This document shows, piece by piece, positions 7,580 to 15,183 of a DNA stretch of 64,000 nucleotides (positions are counted from its first letter, which is position 1; every line of letters starts with the position of its first letter). Below the pieces are notes generated by a model that did no database searches, was not told the origin of the DNA, and saw only the letters and a program-made list of their open reading frames with translations. The translations under genes and the position numbers were made by a program. The stretch is from UBA5239 sp031548025 (GTDB lineage: Bacteria; Verrucomicrobiota; Lentisphaeria; Victivallales; Victivallaceae): positions 13,521 to 77,520 of the forward strand of contig JAVBRM010000136.1 in the NCBI GenBank assembly GCA_031548025.1, given 5' to 3'.

Positions 7580-9754
7580 ATGAATGCGAATCGAACAACT
7601 TTATTTTATACGACAGACCGGGACCAATCCCGTCAGGGCGATCTTTTTCTGCCGAAAACCATTACCGGGCAGACCCGTAAAATCCTCCTGATCCACGGAG
7701 GCGCGTGGTCCTCCATGGATCGTGATTCGGCGGCTGGAGTCGCCGAATTCTTCCGCGAACAAGGTTTCATCGTATTCAACATTGAGTACCGTCTTACCAC
7801 GGCGGCGCCGTGGCCGGCCTGCGGCGACGACTGTCTGGAAGCCGCGAAATTTCTGTTCAACGCCGACCTTGAGGGCCAGAAGCCGCTCATCATCTGCGGG
7901 CTTTCCGCCGGCGGCCACCTGGCGCTGATGACCGGGCTTCGCCTGCCCGCGGAAATGGTTTCCGGCATCATCAGTATCTCCGGCATCGCCGACCCGGAAC
8001 CGGACCGGCAGATTCATCCGGAGCGCTACGAAAAGCTCTTCGGCGGCAAAAACTTCGATGCCACGGCATTTCCCGGCGCATGGCTCACTCCCCAAGCTCC
8101 CCCGATGCTGTTGACACACCAATATAACGATACGGTGGTTCCGCTAGCGGCCTCAAGCAATTTTGCCCGCCGTGCCACCGCCCTCGGCTGTAATATCCGT
8201 ACTTATTATTACGACATGGAGCGAAAAGCACTGCATCACGAAATCTGGCTGCCCGGCAGTGATCCCAAACGTCTGTATCCGGACATTGAACAAGCCTGTC
8301 TGGAATTCATCCGTCAGTGCGCCGGAGAGCCGGAACCGCTCGCCAACGAAAACGGCATGCAGTTCCAGGGCAAGCTCCGCCACCGGACTTCCTCAGAGGT
8401 CAAAGACAGTATTATCAGCATCGGATTCGAATGTCTGGATCGCGACATGTTCGACCCGGAATTCTGTTATAACCAATTGGCGGCCTCAGGCGTCAAATGG
8501 GCCCGGGTCCAGACCGGATGGTGGAAATGCGAAAAGGTAAAAGGCCAATACGATTTCGCCTGGATCGACGATATCGTCGACAATCTCATGCGGCGCGGCC
8601 TCAAGCCGTGGTTCAATGTCGGCTACGGAAACAAACTCTATATGGAAAATACTTTCGGTGAGGCGTCGGTCGGCTTCGTGCCCCTGTATTACGGAGATGA
8701 ATGCCTGGAAGCCTGGAAAAAATACTGCCGCGCATTGGCCGAACATTACCGGGGAAAAATCAAGCGTTTTGAAATTTGGAACGAAGCGAATATTTCTTCA
8801 TTCTGGCAACCCAAGGGCTCCAATGCCGAAGACTACGCCAAACTGATCGATTTGACCGGTCAGGAGATCCGCCAGGTGATTCCGGAAGCCGAAATCGGCG
8901 GCTGTGTCAGCGGCTACAACTCCCCATATATCCTGGATTTCGCCCAAACCGGCATCCTGCCCAAAATCAATTTTTTCTCCCTCCACCCATATATTCCGCA
9001 CCCGGAATACGGCTGGCGAAAAACGGTTGAACACCTGCGCCGTTATTTTGCGGCGAATGGCGGGGCAAAAGTGGCGATATGGCAGGGCGAATCCGGATTC
9101 GCCTCCTGGTGCCCGGAAAAATACTGGCAACCACGCTTCGTCCGGGAAAGCGAACGGAACCAGGCGGTATGGCTGCTGCGGCGTTACCTGCTGGACCACG
9201 CCTGCGGTATTCCACTGAGTTCCTACTTTCAGATGGCCGATATGATGAAAAAGTCATATGCGATGAGCAACAGCGCACAATCCTCCTTCACCACCGCCCG
9301 CCAAGGTATTCTCAACGGCCTGACTTACACTCCGAAAAAGGCATATTCCGCCATGGCCAACCTGGCCTCGATTTTCCGGGACGGCATCCGCCCGGCCGAG
9401 GCTGGTTTCGAGGTTTCATTCGAGGCAGTCACACCGCGGCTCGAACGGGCGGACCGGATTCAGGATATCGCCATATGGACCCAATGCTTCGTTCGGGACG
9501 GCAAACCATTTTACGCATATTACATGCCGGCGGACCCGCAATACAACTGGAAAGCTCTCGACAAAATCATCTTAAAAATCTACCCGGAAAACGATTTCGA
9601 GCCCCTCGCCCGCCCAGTACTGGTCAATCTCCTGACCGGAGATATTTTCGAACCGCACCGGCAATGGGAAGGCGACATCATGGTATTCAACGGAATGCCG
9701 TTAACCGACTCCCCATTGCTCCTCTGCGACTACTCAACACTCGAAATTAACTGA
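7580..9754 (+). CDS. Fusion of alpha/beta-hydrolase esterase and GH39-like glycosidase
   Basis: A 724-residue two-domain enzyme. Residues about 25-250 are an acetyl-esterase/BD-FAE type hydrolase: oxyanion motif HGGAW and nucleophile Ser109 in GLSAGGH. Residues about 270-720 form a clan-A (beta/alpha)8 glycosidase resembling GH39: acid/base candidate Glu402 in FEIWNEAN and nucleophile candidate Glu504 in WQGESG. No signal peptide is visible, so it probably acts in the cytoplasm on imported acylated oligosaccharides, removing an ester and then a sugar. An AAGGAT ribosome site precedes the ATG. It is divergent from an AraC gene and ends facing the glycosyltransferase pair with only seven bases between stops. 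The exact GH family and sugar are uncertain. Confidence 0.82.
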   Translation: MNANRTTLFYTTDRDQSRQGDLFLPKTITGQTRKILLIHGGAWSSMDRDSAAGVAEFFREQGFIVFNIEYRLTTAAPWPACGDDCLEAAKFLFNADLEGQKPLIICGLSAGGHLALMTGLRLPAEMVSGIISISGIADPEPDRQIHPERYEKLFGGKNFDATAFPGAWLTPQAPPMLLTHQYNDTVVPLAASSNFARRATALGCNIRTYYYDMERKALHHEIWLPGSDPKRLYPDIEQACLEFIRQCAGEPEPLANENGMQFQGKLRHRTSSEVKDSIISIGFECLDRDMFDPEFCYNQLAASGVKWARVQTGWWKCEKVKGQYDFAWIDDIVDNLMRRGLKPWFNVGYGNKLYMENTFGEASVGFVPLYYGDECLEAWKKYCRALAEHYRGKIKRFEIWNEANISSFWQPKGSNAEDYAKLIDLTGQEIRQVIPEAEIGGCVSGYNSPYILDFAQTGILPKINFFSLHPYIPHPEYGWRKTVEHLRRYFAANGGAKVAIWQGESGFASWCPEKYWQPRFVRESERNQAVWLLRRYLLDHACGIPLSSYFQMADMMKKSYAMSNSAQSSFTTARQGILNGLTYTPKKAYSAMANLASIFRDGIRPAEAGFEVSFEAVTPRLERADRIQDIAIWTQCFVRDGKPFYAYYMPADPQYNWKALDKIILKIYPENDFEPLARPVLVNLLTGDIFEPHRQWEGDIMVFNGMPLTDSPLLLCDYSTLEIN

Positions 9755-9796
9755 TAATACTTCACCGGGGGGCCTGATGTTGGTCAGGTCGCCCCG
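9743..9796 (-). pseudogene. Remnant 3' end of a galactonate-dehydratase-like gene
   Basis: This stretch closely matches the 3' end of the intact dehydratase gene at 21499-21561, sharing GATGTTGGTCAGGTCGCCCC-type sequence and TAATACTTCAC with small indels. Read on the minus strand it still encodes RGDLTNIRPP, as the intact copy does. No more of the enzyme is recognisable upstream; the adjoining sequence is a glycosyltransferase gene that uses this DNA in another frame for its last residues. I infer a scar left by recombination. Confidence 0.7.
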
Positions 9797-10856
9797 ATTC
9801 GGCCATCTGCGCCAACATCTGCCGGATTCGGATGCGCCAGGTATGGTCAGCCAGAAATCTTTCGTGTCCGCGCCTGGCGATGGCCTCGCGCTCATCCTCG
9901 TGTTCCAAGTAGTAGCGTACTTTGTCTGCAAGCTCCTGGGACGACTGGAACGTTTCGATTTCTTCACCCGGCTTGAAGAGGGTTATGATTTCGGGACAGT
10001 AATCCGTCATCAAGAAACAGCCGGCGGCAACCGCCTCAAAAATGCGCAGGTTCACTCCGGTTTCCGCGCCATAGAAATCGGTTCTCGTAATATTCAGCAC
10101 GATTTTCGAACGGGCAAGCAACCGGTGCAATTCATCTCCCCAAACGGGTTGGTCGGTGATTCTAGCCCAAAGTTCGCGCGAGATCAGCGAATGATTGCGC
10201 TGCCACCGGTCGCCGAAAACCGTGACCTTGTCCTTGAGGTGCTCCAGCAGAAAAATCCGGCGCAGATCGCCGCTTCCGACGAAAAGCGCGTCAATCGTTT
10301 TTTCCATGGTCTCCGGTACAGAGATGGTTGACGCGCCGAAAGGCAGATGGACTGCCGGCAATCTCAAGGTTTGGCTGAAGAAATGGGTTGTCACCTGTGA
10401 GAACGAGAAGATTGTGTCGTAAACCGGCAATTCTTTTTCAATGAAGAAAATGAATTCGCGCCGCTTGCTGTAAAGATTGCAACTGTCAGTATCGTAAAAA
10501 AACAACGCGACCTGATGCTCGTTGGCCAGTCGGCGTAATTCCTGCGGATCGAAAAATTTATAGATAAAACCGACGACCAGGATGATATCGGGACGTTCCG
10601 CCTCAATGAGGTTTTTCAGGGATTTCGAGACCAGGCGAGGCAAAAAATGGAACCCATCCCTGTCGCGTCGCTTATTGATGGCCTTACCACAGGCTGAACG
10701 GATTCCATACAGCGCGCGCTTCGGCTGCTTCCGGCAATCAACATGCACTGCTACATGGCCTTCGGCGCGAAGGCTTTCGCTGATCTCGCGACCAAGCGAC
10801 ACTCCGCCGATGCCGTCGAGCACCAGAAATCGGGTTGGGCAAGGCAATGTGGTCAT
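9762..10856 (-). CDS. CgeB-like glycosyltransferase
   Basis: A 364-residue glycosyltransferase with a GT-B look, probably adding a sugar to LPS, a surface glycan or a protein. The C-terminal half has the CgeB/GT-family-1 region: GVNLRIFEAVAAGCFLMTD (donor-site GxxLRxFEAxAxG), then the EREAIARRGHERFLADHTW block. The N-terminal half contains a Rossmann-like ILVVGFIYKFF segment. It follows the GT9 gene with a four-base ATGA overlap. Its last roughly 12 codons are encoded by DNA that matches the tail of a dehydratase gene in another frame, so the native C-terminus was probably replaced. Acceptor unknown. Confidence 0.82.
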   Translation of the reverse strand: MTTLPCPTRFLVLDGIGGVSLGREISESLRAEGHVAVHVDCRKQPKRALYGIRSACGKAINKRRDRDGFHFLPRLVSKSLKNLIEAERPDIILVVGFIYKFFDPQELRRLANEHQVALFFYDTDSCNLYSKRREFIFFIEKELPVYDTIFSFSQVTTHFFSQTLRLPAVHLPFGASTISVPETMEKTIDALFVGSGDLRRIFLLEHLKDKVTVFGDRWQRNHSLISRELWARITDQPVWGDELHRLLARSKIVLNITRTDFYGAETGVNLRIFEAVAAGCFLMTDYCPEIITLFKPGEEIETFQSSQELADKVRYYLEHEDEREAIARRGHERFLADHTWRIRIRQMLAQMAESGRPDQHQAPR

Positions 10857-11878
10857 TCCGGGCTCCTTTGCAGACGCTCAACCGCTGCGGCAACCCGCGC
10901 CGGGCGAACAAAATATTTCCATAGCGATGTTTTCCCCCAAGGCAGGGAAAGGGATGGACAGACGACGATACCGGGCTCCCAGTCCGGGCGCCAGTGGAAC
11001 AGCGGATTTTGCTTGCGGTGGATGGTGACGACCGGGATTCCGAGAAACGATGCCAGATGCCCGTTGCCGGAATCGTTGGCGACCACGACGCCGGACTCGT
11101 AGAAATACGCGGCCAGTTCGCCGATGTCATCGAAACGGGGGACATTGAATGTCTTGCCCGCCAGCTTCACCCAGGAAGCATGGTTTACCGGCGCGACGAC
11201 GATTTCCGGGATATATCCGAGCGCTTTCAGACGATGGCAAAGCTTGAGGAAGGATGCCGGATGCCAATTCTTCTTCTCCGGTCCGGCCGAATCGGGGCTG
11301 ACGACGATCCTCTTCCGGTGCCGGCGATGCAGCAGACCGTCCGGCGCGACGAAGGGAGGCTTTTTGCTCACGTTCTCAAGATGCATCCTTTCCCGCAAAT
11401 ACCGGAGGGTTATTTCGACTACGCTTTCGTCGGTATGTCCGTGAAAGCGAATGGAGCCGCTGCCGTTCAGCAAACCTTGGAGTTGCCGGAACTTGTCCGG
11501 AGCAACGGAACACCGGATTCTTTCGGTATGGTCGAAACACCAGCTTTCCGGTGTTTTCTGGCAGATCAGCAACCACTTCTCGCGCAAACGCGCAGTCACG
11601 GCTTCATCCATGTTGGCGCGAATGAATTTGGGCGGACACACGATCGCCAGATCGTACTCCGCCAATTCCGCCTCGATCCGGTCGGCGTCCGGATACGGCT
11701 TGATACTCAAGCCCGGCAGCCACGCCCGCATCTGGTAGGCAATGTTCCCGTAACAGGTGAGTTCAAAACCATTCCGTTGAAGGTTGTCGGCCATCATCAG
11801 ATAAATCAGCCCGTCGCCCAGCGAATCGAACGAAACCAGCGCTATTTTGGCCTTACCGGAGCTTTCTTGTTGTTTCAT
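10853..11878 (-). CDS. GT9-family glycosyltransferase (ADP-heptosyltransferase-like)
   Basis: A 341-residue member of glycosyltransferase family 9, which transfers heptose or a related sugar during LPS core assembly on the cytoplasmic side of the inner membrane. The C-terminal half shows the family features: PDSAGPEKKNWHPASFLKL, then VVANDSGNGHLASFLGIPVVTIHR, equivalent to the D(S/T)GxxHxA nucleotide-sugar loop. The N-terminus has the DSLGDGLIYL segment, matching the GDxL pattern. It starts the two-gene unit and overlaps the CgeB-like gene by four bases. It lies far from the heptose genes at the left edge but could use the same precursor. Upstream, 11879-12052 shows no gene. Confidence 0.85.
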   Translation of the reverse strand: MKQQESSGKAKIALVSFDSLGDGLIYLMMADNLQRNGFELTCYGNIAYQMRAWLPGLSIKPYPDADRIEAELAEYDLAIVCPPKFIRANMDEAVTARLREKWLLICQKTPESWCFDHTERIRCSVAPDKFRQLQGLLNGSGSIRFHGHTDESVVEITLRYLRERMHLENVSKKPPFVAPDGLLHRRHRKRIVVSPDSAGPEKKNWHPASFLKLCHRLKALGYIPEIVVAPVNHASWVKLAGKTFNVPRFDDIGELAAYFYESGVVVANDSGNGHLASFLGIPVVTIHRKQNPLFHWRPDWEPGIVVCPSLSLPWGKTSLWKYFVRPARVAAAVERLQRSPE

Positions 11879-12052
11879 AATTTAATCTTTCATTTGGGAT
11901 AATCGACTTTGAAGAATCCAAAGATAAAGCCGTGTTTTAATATACTACTTGCCGCCCGTTTATCAAGCATTAGAATTATGGATAAAGACAAAATTTCCAT
12001 GTCAACGCATTGTCAAAACGTCATGACTCGCACTATCATCTGTGAAGGTGTT

Positions 12053-12940
12053 TCAATCGGCCAATATTGAATCGCGGTTGGCCTCGCGGAATTTGCCGGG
12101 AGAATCTCCGATGATGCGCTTGAACTGGCGGCCGAAATAATTGCTGTCGGTGAATCCTACTTCATAGGCGATTTCCGCGAGATTTTTTTCGGTCGTCCGC
12201 AGGAGGGTGGCCGCTTCGGCGATCCGCAGTTGCATTTGATACTGCAGTGGAGAAATACCGGTTTCGCGGACGAAATTCCGCATCAGGGAGGCTTTGGAGC
12301 GTCCCGCCAGGGAACACAGTCTGGTCGTATTGATTTTCTCTTTAAAATGCCGGTTCAGGTAAGCGATTACGCCATCGGTGTTCATATTGAATTTTTTCGT
12401 CGAGACCTGAGCATCGGAGTAAATCCGGACCAGTTTGCCGAGAATGGCGATGAAGAGTCCGAGCATGTTGAAAAGATATCCCGGCGCGCGTAGTTCATTC
12501 TCATGGTCCAGTTCAACGGCAAGCCTCCGAATAAATTCATATTCGGCATCCTCGACATGAAAAAACACGCATGGTTCATCCCGGCCGACTCTACCGCAAT
12601 ACAGCGCTTCATATCCGGGCAGGCGGGAAATATCCAACAGCGGCAAGGGAATCAGTTCCGGAACAAACAGAATATTGAGCAAGGTCAAATCCGGGGAACA
12701 ATTCTGATACTGATGATAAATATCGCGGGGAATCATGAAAATATCGCCTTCTCCGATATTCCGGGACGTTCCGGCTATTTTATGAACGCCGCTGCCGGAG
12801 AATATAATAACCAATTCGAGAAAATCGTGCTTATGCATTACCGTCGCGATTTGCGGGTCGATCCTCATTACGTACAGCGGAAATTTTTCCGCCGTTCCGT
12901 TCGACATTACACTCATTAATTTTATATTGGACATTTTCAA
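12053..12940 (-). CDS. AraC-family regulator of glycan cassette A
   Basis: A 295-residue regulator with an N-terminal cupin sensor (MHKHDFLELVIIFSGSGVH at about 36-54, then GDIFMIPRDIYHQY) and a C-terminal AraC DNA-binding domain (about 195-290: TTRLCSLAGRSKASLMRNF and AEIAYEVGFTDSNYFGRQFK). It is divergent from the sialidase-like gene and the glycosidase operon that follows, with 193 bases between starts, so control of that operon is likely. The H-x-H pattern of the sensor resembles rhamnose- and arabinose-responsive AraC proteins, but the ligand cannot be read. Confidence 0.9.
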   Translation of the reverse strand: MKMSNIKLMSVMSNGTAEKFPLYVMRIDPQIATVMHKHDFLELVIIFSGSGVHKIAGTSRNIGEGDIFMIPRDIYHQYQNCSPDLTLLNILFVPELIPLPLLDISRLPGYEALYCGRVGRDEPCVFFHVEDAEYEFIRRLAVELDHENELRAPGYLFNMLGLFIAILGKLVRIYSDAQVSTKKFNMNTDGVIAYLNRHFKEKINTTRLCSLAGRSKASLMRNFVRETGISPLQYQMQLRIAEAATLLRTTEKNLAEIAYEVGFTDSNYFGRQFKRIIGDSPGKFREANRDSILAD

Positions 12941-13098
12941 TCCTTGTTTTTAAGAAGATACAATCCTGGAGAAAGATTTCAACACTACTTTAGGAAAAAA
13001 TCGTTACTTTGCAACTTTTGTGCTATTGAATGCGACTTTCATTATGGTTTTCCAATGGAAATACTGTAATATTATATCAGATACAACAGGATAATTAT

Positions 13099-13137
13099 AT
13101 GGCATTCAAAAAATATCTGCAAGCAGGGAAGCGATGA
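13099..13137 (+). CDS. Possible 12-residue leader peptide
   Basis: A short frame, MAFKKYLQAGKR, has AGGA seven bases before its ATG, and its TGA overlaps the ATG of the sialidase-like gene. It may couple translation, or be the original start of that gene after a frame change. Evidence is positional only. Confidence 0.3.
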   Translation: MAFKKYLQAGKR

Positions 13138-14399
13138 CGATTTCACGCCGGACTTTTATTGCGAAAATCCAGTCCGCCGCGGTATACGGCGGGATCTATC
13201 ACTGCGGCGGTTCACGCTGGGAAAATATGTACAACTTTACTCCGTACAGCGATTCTCCGGCGCGGGCTTTCGTCCGCTATTCCGATGATGACGGCGTTTC
13301 CTGGGGGGAACCGGCCGAGCTTCCTTCCGAGAGCATCACCGGAGATAAAATTTTGCGGCACTATTACCGGGGCGGTTACTTCGACCCGGTTTCCGGAAAA
13401 TACCTGACCTTGCGCAACGAAGGGATATTCGAACACGTGTACTCGCCGGAAACCTGTATGCGTTGTTTGCAACTTCAATACCGCGTGTCTTCCGATTTCG
13501 GGCGACATTTCACCGATTACGAACCGATCATTCACCGACGCTCGGAATTTGATGAAAATCATCCGCTGCCGGGAGTCTGGAAGGGCAAAAACAGCGTCAT
13601 GCTGGGCGACCAGGGATGCCGTCCGCTTACCGCTCCGGACGGCACGATCCTGATTCCCTGCCAGATTTCGCCGGTCAATGAAAAAGGCGAATACATCAAT
13701 CCCGGAAACGGTTTCACTTACCACTATTCGACAGTCCTCGCGGGCCGCTGGAATTCAAGCGGCAAACTGGACTGGGAACTTTCCGATCCGGTAACCGGCA
13801 ATCCTGAACTGACCCCGCGGGGACTGTTTGAACCGACAATCGCTTTCCTCGACAATGGGGACCTCCTCATGGTCATGCGCGGCTGCAACAATATCATCTT
13901 GTCACGCAATCCCGATGTTTCGGTATCCAAACCCGGTTTACGCGGGCATAAATGGTATGCCCGATCCAGCGACAACGGCATGACCTGGAGCGAACCCAAA
14001 CCATGGCGGTATGACGATGGCGGGTTATTTAATTCCCCCAGCAGCTGTTCGCAGCTTTTGCGCCACAGCGGCGGCGGGCTCTGGTGGTTCGGCAATTTGA
14101 CCGACGGCGAAGTTTCAGGCAATGGTCCCCGTTATCCGCTGGTCGGTGGCGAGGTTGACCCGGCCTCCGGATTTTTAAAACGCGATTCACTTTTCATCAT
14201 CGACGACCGTTCGCCCGGTGAATCGGCCAAACTGGTGTTATCCAACTTTCTGGCGGTGGAGGACCCGAGAAGCCATGATATCCGTTTGTTCATGCCCCGG
14301 ACTTTTACCCGGGAAGGAGTCGGATTTGATTCAGATTTATTTGAATACCGTATCGCAATCGACAAGAACAAAACTTATATAAGGAATCGGGAATCATGA
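13134..14399 (+). CDS. Sialidase-like BNR-repeat protein
   Basis: A 421-residue six-bladed beta-propeller related to exo-sialidases, which cleave terminal sialic acids or related sugars from glycans. Asp-box repeats SxDxGxxW are seen as SDDDGVSWGEP (about 50-60) and SSDNGMTWSEP (about 282), with a weaker SSDFGRHF copy. The N-terminus is odd: SRRTFIAK fits a twin-arginine motif, but the following stretch is not very hydrophobic, so export is uncertain and the true start could differ. An AGGGA site precedes the ATG. The stop overlaps the ATG of the pseudopilin gene. Catalytic arginines cannot be placed with confidence, so activity is inferred from the fold alone. Confidence 0.75.
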   Translation: MTISRRTFIAKIQSAAVYGGIYHCGGSRWENMYNFTPYSDSPARAFVRYSDDDGVSWGEPAELPSESITGDKILRHYYRGGYFDPVSGKYLTLRNEGIFEHVYSPETCMRCLQLQYRVSSDFGRHFTDYEPIIHRRSEFDENHPLPGVWKGKNSVMLGDQGCRPLTAPDGTILIPCQISPVNEKGEYINPGNGFTYHYSTVLAGRWNSSGKLDWELSDPVTGNPELTPRGLFEPTIAFLDNGDLLMVMRGCNNIILSRNPDVSVSKPGLRGHKWYARSSDNGMTWSEPKPWRYDDGGLFNSPSSCSQLLRHSGGGLWWFGNLTDGEVSGNGPRYPLVGGEVDPASGFLKRDSLFIIDDRSPGESAKLVLSNFLAVEDPRSHDIRLFMPRTFTREGVGFDSDLFEYRIAIDKNKTYIRNRES

Positions 14400-15172
14400 A
14401 AAATTGGACAAACAACCGGAATTTTACCCTCATTGAACTCCTGGTGGTGATCGCGATCATCGCGATCCTGGCGGCAATGCTCCTGCCGGCATTGAGCGCC
14501 GCCCGGTCAAAAGCGCAGACCGTTTATTGTACCGGCAATCTCAAGCAATTGACCGCAAGTTATTTAGGATACTCCCCGGAGAACCAGGACTGGATCTTGC
14601 CGGCACAGGATAACGCCTCCACGAAATTTTCGTGGTCGGGATATCTGGCAACCGAGATTTACAGAATTCCCCCGGAGCAGATTCCGGAACAGAAAATCGG
14701 AAAATACACAGGTAAAACGACATTCAAATCCTTCATCTGTCCGTCGGAAAAAACACCAGTGGGCGATAAAGTCGGAACTTTCAACAATTTTCTGTATGGA
14801 CATTACGGAGCGAATAAATTCCTCACGGGAGTAATCGACAATGTAACCTACCATCCCAACAAGGAATCGGTTGTGCGTCAGGCTTCAAGAACCGTATTGC
14901 TGGGTGATTGCAATTATAAAACCTCTCCCGGTTTTGTGAAGTTATGCGAAAACAACAACTCCGACTTTTGCGCTTTGCGCCACGGCACTACAGGCGTCGT
15001 CAGCGAGGACGATTATTACAAATATTACCTCTACAAGGGAAAAATCAATTTCGCTTTTTACGACGGACATGTGGCGACATTTGATCGCAGCGATCTTCTC
15101 ATTAACGGTCATTTGAAAGCCGACACCATCCTCAGGGGCTTCGAGCAAACATTTGACGTCAACGTAAAATAA
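14396..15172 (+). CDS. Pseudopilin with H-X9-DG C-terminal motif (cassette A)
   Basis: A 258-residue type II secretion-like pseudopilin of the PVC family with a prepilin N-terminus and a DGH C-terminus. After a basic leader the segment FTLIELLVVIAIIAIL (about residues 10-25) is the class III signal and pilin helix, with Glu at +5. The residue before the Phe is Asn rather than the usual Gly. The CxxNLKQ motif follows at about 44, and the C-terminal FAFYDGHVATF lies near 223. Such proteins are inner-membrane anchored with a periplasmic head. The gene overlaps the sialidase-like gene (ATGA) and precedes a large glycosidase by 11 bases, so all are co-expressed. A role in export or substrate handling is inference. 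Confidence 0.88.
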   Translation: MKNWTNNRNFTLIELLVVIAIIAILAAMLLPALSAARSKAQTVYCTGNLKQLTASYLGYSPENQDWILPAQDNASTKFSWSGYLATEIYRIPPEQIPEQKIGKYTGKTTFKSFICPSEKTPVGDKVGTFNNFLYGHYGANKFLTGVIDNVTYHPNKESVVRQASRTVLLGDCNYKTSPGFVKLCENNNSDFCALRHGTTGVVSEDDYYKYYLYKGKINFAFYDGHVATFDRSDLLINGHLKADTILRGFEQTFDVNVK

Positions 15173-15183
15173 GGCGAAGAAAC

